The notes under the pieces are model-generated. The model saw only the letters and a program-made list of their open reading frames with translations, did no database searches and was not told the origin of the DNA. From CAVXSP01 sp963724645 (GTDB lineage Bacteria; Acidobacteriota; Vicinamibacteria; Vicinamibacterales; SCN-69-37): a stretch of DNA of 64,000 nucleotides. This document shows positions 1-9,409 of this stretch, in pieces (the stretch's first letter is position 1; every line of letters starts with the position of its first letter). The stretch spans positions 434,001 to 498,000 of the forward strand of contig CAVRVJ010000010.1 of NCBI GenBank assembly GCA_963724645.1, in the 5' to 3' direction. The position numbers and the translations under genes are program-made.

Positions 1-592
1 AGACCGCGTCCTCGGCAATCGTGAGCGGTGACATGGCGCGGGTGCGATCGGCCCGATCGCGGGCGTCGAGGGCCTGCGCGACCTCTTCGACGCCGATGAC
101 GCCTCGTCCGGCCACATGCGCCGCGTCTGCTGCGCGGCGCCGCGCCCGTTCCGCCGGCGACGCGTCCAAATATATCTTCACATCCGCGCTCGGAAACACA
201 ACCGTGCCGATGTCGCGTCCCTCCATGACGATCCCACCGGCGCCGCCGTACTGCCGCTGACGTTCGACGAGTGCCGCCCGGACGGCGGGATGCCGAGCGA
301 CAGCGGCCGCCGCGGCATCAATCTCGGCCGTGCGAATCGCATCCGTGACGTCATGGCCGTCAATCACGACGCGTCCATCCAGCTCGAAGGTCGCCGCCTG
401 CGCCAACCGTGCCACCGCCATTTCGTCAGTGATGTCCAGACCGCTCTGACGGGCACGCCAGGCCACCGCGCGGTACATCGCGCCCGTGTCGACATGGCGA
501 TACTTGAGCCGCGCCGCAATCGTGCGCGCGACCGTGCCTTTTCCGGCGCCGGAGGGACCGTCGATCGCAATGACGAGCTGGCGGGAGGACAT
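1..592 (-). CDS. cmk: Cytidylate kinase, C-terminus cut by window edge
   Basis: Transfers a phosphate from ATP to CMP/dCMP in cytosolic pyrimidine nucleotide metabolism. The frame is open from an ATG at 590-592 to the edge, giving 197 residues of a family that is usually about 220 long. The P-loop GPSGAGKGT lies at residues 12-20, followed by DTGAMYRA near residue 35 and the CMP-binding segment EGRDIGTVVFP near residue 130. The last visible residues, SPLTIAEDAV, match the late part of the family, so only about 25 residues are missing. AGG lies 5-8 bases before the start. The upstream gap carries decamer repeats and a palindromic element. The identification rests on motifs and is secure. Confidence 0.95.
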   Translation of the reverse strand, partial: MSSRQLVIAIDGPSGAGKGTVARTIAARLKYRHVDTGAMYRAVAWRARQSGLDITDEMAVARLAQAATFELDGRVVIDGHDVTDAIRTAEIDAAAAAVARHPAVRAALVERQRQYGGAGGIVMEGRDIGTVVFPSADVKIYLDASPAERARRRAADAAHVAGRGVIGVEEVAQALDARDRADRTRAMSPLTIAEDAV

Positions 593-609
593 CGCGCCTA
601 TTCTTGATC

Positions 610-630
610 GGGTACGACGGGTACGACGGG
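610..630. repeat. GTACGACGGG decamer array, copy 1
   Basis: Two tandem units of GTACGACGGG are followed by TCCGCGGAACG. The same decamer occurs inverted at 788-825 and direct at 31460-31510. In the 31.5 kb copy it is followed by the similar TCCGCTGAACG, so the shared unit extends beyond the decamers. Confidence 0.8.
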
Positions 631-671
631 TCCGCGGAACGAGCTGACGCCGGCCATCTTCTCGAGTTATA

Positions 672-756
672 CGGAAAGTCACTTGACTTGACGGGGAGGT
701 TGCGCCCGCGCCCTCGCGGGCGCGCGACGATACCACGTCAAGTCAAGTGCTTTCCG
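672..756. repeat. 85-bp palindromic dispersed element, copy 1
   Basis: The arms are CACTTGACTTGACG on the left and CGTCAAGTCAAGTG on the right, bounded by GGAAAG and CTTTCC. The centre is a GC-rich inner hairpin (CGCCCGCGAGGGCGCGGGCG read on the minus strand). The reverse complement aligns along its full length with 51659-51745. The element lies in the divergent gap between cmk and the hydrolase gene. It codes for nothing recognisable and resembles a REP or small MITE-type repeat. Confidence 0.85.
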
Positions 757-787
757 GGATCAAGGAAGGAGGGCCACAGCCCAGGTT

Positions 788-825
788 CGTCGTACCCGTC
801 GTACCTGTCGTACCCGTCGTACCCG
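788..825. repeat. GTACGACGGG decamer array, copy 2 (inverted)
   Basis: About four units of CGTACCCGTC, the reverse complement of the 610-630 decamer, with one C-to-T variant unit (GTACCTGTCG). Together with copy 1 it brackets the palindromic element at 672-756 as an outer inverted pair. It ends 13 bases before the hydrolase start codon. Confidence 0.8.
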
Positions 826-838
826 ATATGATCACGCG

Positions 839-1991
839 ATGCGAACGCGCGCTGTCGTGATTGGAGCGGCCGTCGCGTTGCTCCTGGTCGGCGCGTGGAT
901 CGCGGCGCCCTACGTCTCTGCGGCCGCGTTCTTGCTCGACCTGAGCGCCTCGACATCCTGGGTGCGGCATTGGTTGCCGGCACGGGTGCAGGACGTGGAA
1001 ACCCGCGATCTCCTCGTGCCCACGCGCGACGGCAGCATCGAGGCACGGCTGTACACGTCCGCGATCTTCCGGCGCACGCAGTCTGATCGTGTTTCCCGGC
1101 GTGCACGCCGGCGGTGTGGACGAGCCCCGCCTGGCGGCGTTTTCACGGCGGCTCGCCGGAACGGGCCTCACCGTGCTCAGCGTGCCGTTGCCGGAACTGC
1201 GCCGCTATCGCATCTCGCCTGTCTCGACCGACATGATCGAAGACGCGATCGCGTGGGCCGCCGGCAATCGGGCGCTGGCGCCTGACGGCCGCGTCGATGT
1301 GGCGGGCGTGAGCTTTGCGGGAGGCCTGGTCCTGGTGGCGGCCGGCCGTCAAGCGCTGGCCGGCAAGGTCGGGACAATCGTGTCGCTCGGCGGCCACGCG
1401 GACCTGCCCAGGGTCATGACCTATCTCTGCACAGGGCGCCTGCCGGGGGGCTCTCTGCAACGCCCCCACGATTACGGGGTGATGGTCATTGTGCTCGCGG
1501 CGATTCCAAAGCTCGTGCCTTCGGATCAGGTCGAGCTGACGCGCGCCGGCGTGCTGGCCTTTCTGGACGCGTCGAGCTTCGACAACATGGATCGCGTGAA
1601 GGCCGCCGTCTTGTTCGCGGACGCACGACGAATGGCCACGGCGGCGCCGGAGCCCGCGCGCACGCTTCTTGCGCTCGTCAACGATCGCAACGCCGCGGCG
1701 CTCGGTCCGCGGCTGCTGCCGTATGTCGAGGATCTGAGCGGCGCGGCGGCGCTCTCCCCTGCCCGCTCGCCGGCCACGCGCGTGCCCGTGTTCCTGATCC
1801 ATGGCGAGGCAGACACCGTGATCCCGTCAGTCGAAACCCAGCGGCTCGCCGAGTACCTGCAGCAGAGTGGGAACGAGCACGTGCACTGGCTGCTGACTCC
1901 CCTCTTGTCGCACGCCGACCTCCAGCCTCCCAATGCCCTTGACGCCTGGAGACTCATTCGCTTCTGGACGGAGATGCTCGAATCGGGGTAG
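839..1991 (+). CDS. Membrane-anchored alpha/beta-hydrolase, frame broken once
   Basis: The N-terminal part starts at ATG 839 with a hydrophobic anchor or signal (VVIGAAVALLLVGAWIAAPY). It reads to about 1065. The rest continues in another frame (SLIVFPGVHAGG..., from about 1075) to the TAG at 1989-1991. Together they give about 383 residues. The nucleophile elbow GVSFAGG fits G-x-S-x-G, and a late HGEADTVIP plus LLSHADL are plausible Asp and His regions of the triad. Substrate is unknown. The change of frame falls between 1040 and 1080 and probably reflects a one-base error, because both parts form one continuous hydrolase. It is divergent from cmk and convergent with tamB. Confidence 0.75.
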
Positions 1992-2001
1992 GCGACCGAT
2001 T

Positions 2002-5000
2002 TCAATACCGGATCACGAAGATCAGATCCATGCCGGTCGGATCGCTGCGGCGCGTCGTGTGCGTCTGCTCGACCCCCTGCGCGACCGACGTCACAAGGCG
2101 AAGAAGTCGGGACAGCCGGTACTCGAACGACACGGTGCTGACATCCTCCTTGCCGAACTCCTGCCGGAGTCCAATGAAGATGCGGCTGCCGACCTGGCTG
2201 CCGAGCGCGACTTCGGGGCCGCCGCCTTCGCCCTCCGCGCGGATTTCGAAGAGGTCGAGATTCAGCGCCTCCCCGACGGAATTCGCCAGCGGACCGGCCA
2301 CCGCGCCGAGCGCGAGATTTCCTGCCCGCTGGGCGAGGTTGACGCGCTGCGACTCTCCGAGGGAGTTGACCGGCTGGCCGAACACGATGAGAGACAGAAT
2401 GTCGCTTTGATCGAGCGGCGGGTAGCTCGACAACTGGATCTCGGGCTTGCGCGCCGAGCCTCGCAGCCCGACCTGTGCGGTGACCCCGGAGATGTCCCGC
2501 TCGGCGTCGACCTTCAGCGTCGGATCAATCGGTTGATTGCCATGGAACTGGACCTCGCTGCCGCGCACGATGTCGAAGCGGCGTCCCTGAAAATCATAGA
2601 ACCCGCGGACGACGTCCACGCCGCCGATGATCGTCAGGTTCCCGCCTGGCTGCTTCCGAAAATTGAGCGTGCCGCCAAGTGTCAGGTTCGTGCTGCCGAG
2701 GCCAGCCGACCCTTCCGACAGCCTCAGGTCGCGCGCCCGGAGGACCATGTCGTCGGGCATCACGAGCTTGACGTCGACATTGGCGTTGTCGAACAGCGTC
2801 CCGCTGGCGATCTTTTCTTGGCCTGATGCCTGGGGAGGGACGGGACCACGCTTGTCGTCGACCTGTGCCGGTCCGGCAGACGCCACCGCGTTTGCCGCGA
2901 CTGTCACAGCGGGTGCCGCGTCGCCTTCCGTGGGATAGGCCGTCTTGTTGAACTGCTCGAGGATCTTGTCCGCTTCGAGCCGCCCGCGCTGGACCCTGGC
3001 TCGTCCGCTGACGTCGAGTTTCTGCAGGGCGCCATTCACCGTCACATCGAAGTCGAGCCCGAGTTCGCCGTACTGGTTGCGAAGGAGGTGGAAATCCTTC
3101 GAGGCGACGTGGATGTCCACGGATTTCACATCCCGTCCGCTGACGACCTCGGCCCCTCCTTCGGCGGTCAACGCATGTCGATCGTCGTCTTCGATCACGA
3201 ATCGATCGATCAAGAGGCGATTGCCGTCGAATCGCACGCTGGCGTTCCCCCCGCGGTAGGTCATGCCGGTCGTGGGCGCGCCGAAACTGGCGTCCGCGAT
3301 CTCGACGCTCCCGTTGACCTGGGGCGCGCGCGCCGTGCCGCCGACGCGCACATTGAACTGGCCCGAGCCCTTGAGAGCAGTGACCTCCGTCGTGAGCGCC
3401 TGAAAGACGCCCAGATCGATGGGGGTGCTTTCCACGCGAAGGTCGACGGCTTCATCCCCCGTGGTCGTGCCGCCACCGAGCGCAAAGGGGACGCTTCCGG
3501 CAGCCGTCAGCCGGGCGCCGGGCTGCTGGTCGAGCGTCGCGTCGAGCATGACGCGGCTGTCCCGATAGCCGATTTTCGCCGCAAACGATTGGAACGTCGT
3601 GTTCGAGACCGCGCCGTTGGAAACGGTGAAAATCGAGGTCACATCAGGCGCCGCCGTCGTGCCGCTCACATGCGCCGCGCCGTTCAGCAGGCCGGTGACG
3701 GTCCAGCTGCCCGACAGTAACTGGTTCACATCGGCGAGCTGCACGTTGTCAGCTTTCAGGTCCAGACCCGGCGAGCTCGCGCCGTCATGTCCGCCCACGT
3801 CGAGGACACCGCTCACGCTGATCTGCTCGCTGTCTTTGGCCAGCGCCAGATCCTTGATCGCCAGACGATCCTCCGCGAACTGGATGACCGCTTCCCGGCC
3901 TGCAGGCAACGCCCACGTCTGGCGAGACGTGGTGATCGCCAGCTTGCGGAGCCGCACTTCGTCCTGCTCCGGCTCGAACATGACGGCACCGGCGAGCTGG
4001 AGCTGACGATCCTTCTGATCGATCGTCGCATCGACGTCGAGGTTCCGCGCGTGATACGCCGTGCTCGCGGTCAACTGCTCGATGTCCATGCCGCCCAGCT
4101 TCAGGAACGTGGCCGTCGTGTCGGCCTGCGCCGTCAGGTCGCGCCACTGCTGATTCAGGACGTCGGCACCGAACGTTCCGTTGAGCGTCAGCGCATCAAC
4201 CGATGTGCCATATTTGAATCGCTGTGCACTCACTGTGCCTGACGCCGTCAGATGGTCGGGCGGCCCGGCGATCTTGCCTTCGATGTGCGCCGCCCCGGCG
4301 ACGGGCTGCCCCAGCCGCTTGGCGGCCGTTTCGAGGCTGGAGGCGTCGACGACGAACGTGAGGTTCGATTCCGTGTCGGCACCGAGAGCCACCGCGCCGC
4401 TTGCGGTCGCCTGCAGCTCAGACCCGTCGACGCGGAGCGCACGAATCGTTGCGGTACCATCGGCGAGGGCGGCGTCGACCTCTGCGCAATCGATGTCGTA
4501 GCCGGCGACGATCGATGGGCTGAGCGTGACCCGCCCGTTCATGTCCACCGTGGACTGAGTGATCGGCCCGCTCAGATCGCGAAACACCACGCGCAATCCA
4601 TCGGACGCGCCGGTGAGATCGACGGGTGTGGTGGCGGCGATTCCCAGCAGCTCGTTGTCGAGGTGTTCGAACTGGCCGGAGAAGTCGATCACCAGCCGGC
4701 GAGACGCCAGGTTGGCGGCGATCGTGGCCGAGGGGAAGTGCGCCTTGCCGATGGTCGAGTCAGACAGCGTCGCTGCCGCTTCCAGCACGGAATCATTGAG
4801 AGTGCTCCCGCGGCCCTCGAACTGAAAGTCTCCACTGATGCGGCTCTTGAGGCGATCTTCACTCAGCACGGCAATTCGAAGCGGACGCCCGAGCCGGTGC
4901 AGATCGAGACGACTGATGTGGCCCCGGGCGTCATAGTGCGCGGCCCCACCGTGCATGTCGGCGTGGGCCACGGCGCCGGCGGCGATCTCGGCGCCCTCGA

Positions 5001-6181
5001 TCGTGGATTGATCCAGCTTGAGTTCGACCGCCCAGCGCGCCGGGCTGTACCAGAAGGCTGTACTGACCTGCCACCTGACTCTCAATCTTCGGAACCTGCA
5101 GCGACGCCGGCAGGCGGCGGAGATCGAGGTCGCGAACACGGCCCGCGAGAACCATCGTGTTTGGCGCCTTCGGGGCCGACGTCGTGCGCCACTCGCCCCT
5201 GACCGTGGCATGGGCGTCGAACGATGATCCCTCCGCGTCGAGGTGCAACACGCCGTCGCTGTAACTGCCGCGGCCTTTCACATCATGGGCCGAATACCCG
5301 GCCGCCGATACCGCCGGGGCCTCGACCTGAAACGACACCGTCGAAACGGCCGAGGCCGAGCCGGCCAGCGCCGCCTGGGCCTGCAGCTTCCCCGTAATGT
5401 CAGTGGCCAGATCGCGCCGTGCGGCGATTGGCGCCAGATCCAGATGATTGACGGCGAAGCGGCCCTCCAATACGCGCCCACCGTCACCGGGCCGGCCGTC
5501 GATGGTGCCGGCAATCGTGCCAGCGCTCGAATCCAGATTCACCGTCGCGATCAAACGGTCCCCGCTGTTCTCGAACTTGGCGGCGCCGCCGCGCACCACG
5601 AGACCCGTATCGACGTCCTGTCCGTTCAACGTCTCGATGGACACCTGAATGTGATCGGCCGTGTACGACAAACCGAGACCGGCATTCAGGTGCGTGAAGT
5701 GCCGCGCGGCTGCGGCTGCCGGCTCAACACTCAGGTCGCCATCCACAATCGAAAGCTTCCGGAACTGAATCTCCGTCCCGCCTCCCCCGCTCGTCGGCCT
5801 CACGAGCGTAGCGAGGTTCCATCCGTCCGAACGCTCGGCGATCCGCACGACGGGGCGCGTCAGCGACAGCTCGCTGAAGATCAGGTGGCCTCGCAACAGG
5901 ATTCGGGGGTCATAACGAAGCGCCAGCGTCTCAACCGCCAGCACCGGACCAGTCGTCTGCGTCAGCACGACGTGATGCAGCTCCACACCTGTCAGAAGGG
6001 ATCCGGTCAACTGACCGACGCTGAGTTGTCCGTTCAGCGCCTCCGCCGCGCGATTGACGACGATGCGGCGCAGGCGCTCTTTGAACCATTCCGTCTCGAC
6101 GACGATGGCCGACGTTGCAATGAGCAGGAGCAGCCCGCTCGTGATGCCGACGGTCCAGCGAGTCAAACGACGAAGACGCAT
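2002..6181 (-). CDS. tamB: TamB-type translocation/assembly protein, frame broken once
   Basis: Large AsmA/TamB-like protein (about 1,390 residues over two frames) thought to bridge the periplasm and work with an Omp85 partner in outer-membrane assembly or lipid transfer. The start at 6181 has GAGG six bases upstream. A single N-terminal membrane anchor (residues about 9-28) is followed by long beta-rich repeats. The C-terminal DUF490/TamB domain includes GQPVNSLGES, NSVGEALNLDLFEI and a terminal SFEYRLSRLLRLVTS segment. The frame changes near 5040-5070, with similarity continuing on both sides (QVAGQYS then SPARWAVELKLD). The start lies 8 bases after the tamA stop, so the two are one operon. 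Confidence 0.88.
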
Positions 6182-6189
6182 TCGTCACC

Positions 6190-8079
6190 TCAAAAAGCCT
6201 GCCCGATGCTGAAGTGCAGCCGCCAGTGCCGCGTCTCGGGCACTCCGTTGATCAGCAGGCCTGAAATCGGATTCAACTGAAAACCCAGATCGACGCGGAC
6301 GGCGCCGATGGGCGTGAGATATCGAAAGCCAGGTCCGACCGCGAAGCGCAGGTCGCCGAACGGCAACATTCGGCTGACGGGACCCACCTGGCCGCCGTCG
6401 AGGAACGCGACGCCACTCAGCTTGCCGCGAATCGGAAATCGCAACTCTGACGAGACTTCGACGAGACTGCGGCCGCCAACCGGCTGCCCGGCCGGATCGA
6501 GCGGGCTGATCTCGAATCGGCCCCATCCCCGCACGCTGGTCGAGCCGCCGAGAAAATAGCGCGCCGAGAATGGCATGTCGGCCACGCTGTGCGCGAAGAG
6601 CGCCCCAATCCGCGCGCGATTCGCCCAGACAATCTTCTTGCCGAACGGGATGAACACGCGCCCTTCGCCGACAGCCTCCTGAAAGCGATACGTGCCGCCC
6701 AACAGCCGCCCGGCGCTCTCGAGATGCAGCGAAGCGATCGTGCCCCGATGCGGATTCAGCGAGTCATCCACGGCGATGCGCTCGAGATCGAGATCAACCG
6801 CAGCGAGCGTGCCGGAGGATCGGCCGGTGTCGGGATCGAGTCCGAGGGCGATGCGCTCCGCTCGCCGCGACAGATTGCCGAGCGACTCCGTGATGCCATA
6901 GCGCAAGTATTCGTTGACGTAGCCGAACCGGATTTCCCGATGCACCGGTTCGCGCGGCCCGGTCAGCCCGCGATCGCTGTGATAGGACAGGGTCGCCCGG
7001 CCGCCGTAGGTGCCGCTGTCGTACGTGAGCTGGTTTGTGTGCCAGGCCGTGCCGCTGAGGTTGAGCGAGAGGCCGCGGAGCCCCAGATAGGGCTCGATGA
7101 GGCTGACCTTGACGCCACGGTCAATCGACGACCATTTGGCATCCGTCGTCGCATGTCTCGCCCCGCCCACGAAGTTCAAATGCGTCCATTGGGCGACACC
7201 GCGGAGCCGCTCCTCCGAGCCGTAACCGGCCGACAGCTTGAGCTGGTGAGCCGGACCTTCGGCGACCGTGACCTCCATCGGGATCTTGACTGCGTGCGGG
7301 TCGTCCGCAGCGGGCGTAATGTGCGCAAACTGGAAGAGCCCGAGCTCGCCCAGCCGCTGCTGGCTGCGCGTCACTTCGCTCTCACGATACAGGTCGCCCG
7401 AATGGAAGGTCAGCTCGCGGAGGACAATCTGTTCGCCGACGGTATCGAGACCTGTGACATTCACTTCGCCAAAGTACGCCCTCGTTCCCGGATCGGCGTG
7501 AACGGTCAGGATCAGATGGTTCGGATCGGCTGCGGGTTGCTCGGCGATCCCGACGGCTGCGTACGGGTAGCCGTTGTCACGCAGGAGGCGCGCGCCGAAG
7601 TCGCGAGTCGCCCGCACATTTTCACGATCGCGCGGTTGACCAGCTTTCAGCGGTACGTCGTTGAGCGCACGGCGGATTGGACCCGGGAGGTCGTCGAAGC
7701 CTTCGAACTTGACGCCGTCGACAAGGACCGGTGCGCCCTCGTCGATCCTGATGGCCAGATCGACGGCATCCTTGGCCTGGTTGAGGCTGACGTCGACGCC
7801 GAGAATCCGCATCCTGGGATAGCCGCGATCGGCGTAGAAGGTCTGCAGCCGCCTGGCGTCGGCTTCGAACTCCGCGCGGTCGAAGTAATGCGTGGCCGAC
7901 CAGGGCAGCCAGCCGCTTTGTTTGGTAGCCAGCACGGCCTTCAGCCGCGCGTCATCGAACGCCGAGTTGCCTTTGAAGGTGAGGGACTTGACGGTGACGC
8001 CACTGTTCTCGTGGCAGGCGGCGCCGCCGGCTGCGATCGCGAGAATCAGAAAAACGCGCCACGTACGCACACGCGTCAA
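6190..8079 (-). CDS. tamA: TamA/BamA-like Omp85 outer-membrane protein
   Basis: Omp85-family barrel with about three N-terminal POTRA repeats and a C-terminal 16-strand-type barrel. The proposed TTG start (8077-8079) overlaps the stop of the upstream small gene as TTGA; a GTG at 8070 is an alternative. Either way the protein begins with a signal sequence, RVFLILAIAAGGAAC, with a weak lipobox around the Cys. POTRA-like units start at VTVKSLTFKGNSAF, PVLVDGVKFEGF and AYFGEVNVTGL. The Omp85 hallmark RYFLGGSTSVRGWGR lies in the barrel, and the protein ends in Phe (SIGQAF), as outer-membrane barrels do. Adjacent tamB makes a TamA role more likely than BamA. Length is about 629 aa. Confidence 0.9.
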   Translation of the reverse strand: MTRVRTWRVFLILAIAAGGAACHENSGVTVKSLTFKGNSAFDDARLKAVLATKQSGWLPWSATHYFDRAEFEADARRLQTFYADRGYPRMRILGVDVSLNQAKDAVDLAIRIDEGAPVLVDGVKFEGFDDLPGPIRRALNDVPLKAGQPRDRENVRATRDFGARLLRDNGYPYAAVGIAEQPAADPNHLILTVHADPGTRAYFGEVNVTGLDTVGEQIVLRELTFHSGDLYRESEVTRSQQRLGELGLFQFAHITPAADDPHAVKIPMEVTVAEGPAHQLKLSAGYGSEERLRGVAQWTHLNFVGGARHATTDAKWSSIDRGVKVSLIEPYLGLRGLSLNLSGTAWHTNQLTYDSGTYGGRATLSYHSDRGLTGPREPVHREIRFGYVNEYLRYGITESLGNLSRRAERIALGLDPDTGRSSGTLAAVDLDLERIAVDDSLNPHRGTIASLHLESAGRLLGGTYRFQEAVGEGRVFIPFGKKIVWANRARIGALFAHSVADMPFSARYFLGGSTSVRGWGRFEISPLDPAGQPVGGRSLVEVSSELRFPIRGKLSGVAFLDGGQVGPVSRMLPFGDLRFAVGPGFRYLTPIGAVRVDLGFQLNPISGLLINGVPETRHWRLHFSIGQAF

Positions 8080-8306
8080 CCGGCAACGCGCCGGCCCTGT
8101 CCGATAGGCACCATGTCGGCCATCTCGGGAGACAGTTCGGGTTGAGGCGGCGCTTTCATTTTCCTCGCGCCGGAGGACCGCAGTCCCGCGCCGGCCGCCG
8201 CCGGTCGCAGACCTGCCCGCTGCAGGGCGATTACGCGCTGCGGGACGACCCGCAGTCCCGCGACCAGAGCGATGAGTAAGATGGAACACCCAAGAATCCG
8301 ACGCAT
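8076..8306 (-). CDS. Small exported or membrane-anchored protein of unknown function
   Basis: Predicted 76 residues from ATG 8306, which has a good Shine-Dalgarno (GGGAG, seven bases upstream). The N-terminus MRRILGCSILLIALVAGLRVV is a signal peptide or anchor, followed by an Ala/Arg-rich linker and a Pro-containing tail (KAPPQPELSPEM). The stop TGA overlaps the proposed TTG start of the Omp85 gene, which suggests translational coupling. A longer reading of the Omp85 frame also covers this DNA, but the ribosome site and the overlap favour the small gene. No family is recognised. It could be an accessory of the TamA/TamB pair; that role is inferred only from position. Confidence 0.5.
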   Translation of the reverse strand: MRRILGCSILLIALVAGLRVVPQRVIALQRAGLRPAAAGAGLRSSGARKMKAPPQPELSPEMADMVPIGQGRRVAG

Positions 8307-8466
8307 GATTCACTCCCGGCCGGAGTCGGCCGATTGCTTTATGTTGTGTAGGCGAGCAAGGCGAGTGCCATCGCGCGTTCGACGGCGCGTGCGATCGCCG
8401 CGGCATGATTGGTGGCCGCGGTGAATCATTGCCGCATCAGGACACAACAGGTGACAGAAATTGTTC

Positions 8467-8489
8467 ATGTTCGCCCACGTCGCGAACAT
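8467..8489. promoter_or_regulatory. Operator-like palindrome upstream of the tam operon
   Basis: Perfect 8-bp inverted repeat ATGTTCGC-N7-GCGAACAT in the roughly 310-bp gap before the small tam-operon gene. Its size and symmetry suit a dimeric regulator. The protein is unknown. The rest of the gap (8307-8615) shows no gene. Confidence 0.45.
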
Positions 8490-8615
8490 AACATCGGACT
8501 ACGACGGAAAATGGCCGTCAGGTTTCTTCGCTCTGGCCATCAGTAAAGTTCCGCGCGTCGAATCAGGTATGACGGTATGACCGGCGCTAGTTCGCTCCGC
8601 GGACTTGACTTACCG

Positions 8616-9341
8616 TCAATCCATGTCGTCGATGGTGAGCAGCTTGAAGGGGCGATCGGGAAACCGGCGGCGCCACAGCGGCAGGGCGACATTGTGCACA
8701 GGCACGTGACCAAGCGTCTGGCCTTCGAGCGAGCCGTTGTGCGCGTGTCCGTGAAACACGGCCGTCACTGGATAGCGATCGATCGGCTCTTCGAGCCGGC
8801 TCGTGCCGAGCCACGGGAAGATCTCTACCGGCTCGCCTTCGACGGTGCCACGGATGGGCGCGTAATGCAGGAGCGCAATCCGGCGCGGCGTGCGAAGGCG
8901 TGCGAGCGCCGATTCGAGCTTCAGGGCTTCGCTGACCGCTTCCTGGACGAAGACCTTGATCGCCGGCTCTCCCCACGACCCGAGCGTGCCTCGACCGAAT
9001 CCGCCGGCGAACCCCTTGGTGCCGGCGAAGCCGATTCCGAGCACCTCACACGTATCACCGTCCAGAATCTGGACACGCGCATGGGCGAGCGCCGCCTTGA
9101 TTTCAGCGGCATGGCCCCCTTCGTAGTCGTGATTCCCCAGCACGGCAATGATGGGGATCTTGAGCGACGCCTCGAGCTCGCGGGCGAGCATCTGGCCCTC
9201 TTCCGGCAAGCCATAGTCCGTCAGATCCCCGCAGAGCAACAGCAGATCGGCAGCGTGTCCGATCTGGCTGAAGAGCGGCTGCCAGCTTCCCTGCGTGGCT
9301 TTGGAATAATGCAGATCTCCGACGGCAGCGATTCGCACCAT
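8616..9341 (-). CDS. Calcineurin-like metallophosphoesterase
   Basis: Two-metal phosphoesterase with the motif series of the superfamily: GDLH near residue 8, GDLTDYG, GNHDYEGG, an isolated His in LLHYAP and the final HGHAH. About 241 residues from the ATG at 9339-9341 (MVRIAAVGD). An in-frame ATG 30 bases upstream lies inside a perfect hairpin and is less likely. Substrate is not evident; intracellular nucleotide or phosphodiester hydrolysis is typical. No signal peptide. Divergent from the nucleotidyltransferase-fold gene, with the hairpin at 9360-9392 between them. Confidence 0.88.
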   Translation of the reverse strand: MVRIAAVGDLHYSKATQGSWQPLFSQIGHAADLLLLCGDLTDYGLPEEGQMLARELEASLKIPIIAVLGNHDYEGGHAAEIKAALAHARVQILDGDTCEVLGIGFAGTKGFAGGFGRGTLGSWGEPAIKVFVQEAVSEALKLESALARLRTPRRIALLHYAPIRGTVEGEPVEIFPWLGTSRLEEPIDRYPVTAVFHGHAHNGSLEGQTLGHVPVHNVALPLWRRRFPDRPFKLLTIDDMD

Positions 9342-9359
9342 GGCGGATTCAATAGAAGA

Positions 9360-9392
9360 CGCAAGAGCCATGCCGCTGGCATGGCTCTTGCG
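9360..9392. promoter_or_regulatory. Perfect 15-bp hairpin between divergent genes
   Basis: CGCAAGAGCCATGCC, loop GCT, GGCATGGCTCTTGCG. It lies 18 bases upstream of both the metallophosphoesterase start (9341) and the nucleotidyltransferase start (9410). There is no T-run, so it is not a standard terminator. It would fold in both 5' leaders. Confidence 0.7.
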
Positions 9393-9409
9393 ATGTTCCG
9401 TACCTACCT

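Noticed and set aside
6190..8406. 738-residue reading of the Omp85 gene starting at 8406
   Set aside because: The first 109 residues are Arg/Gly/Ala-rich with no signal or family. The signal peptide begins at about 8079 and the small upstream gene has its own ribosome site.
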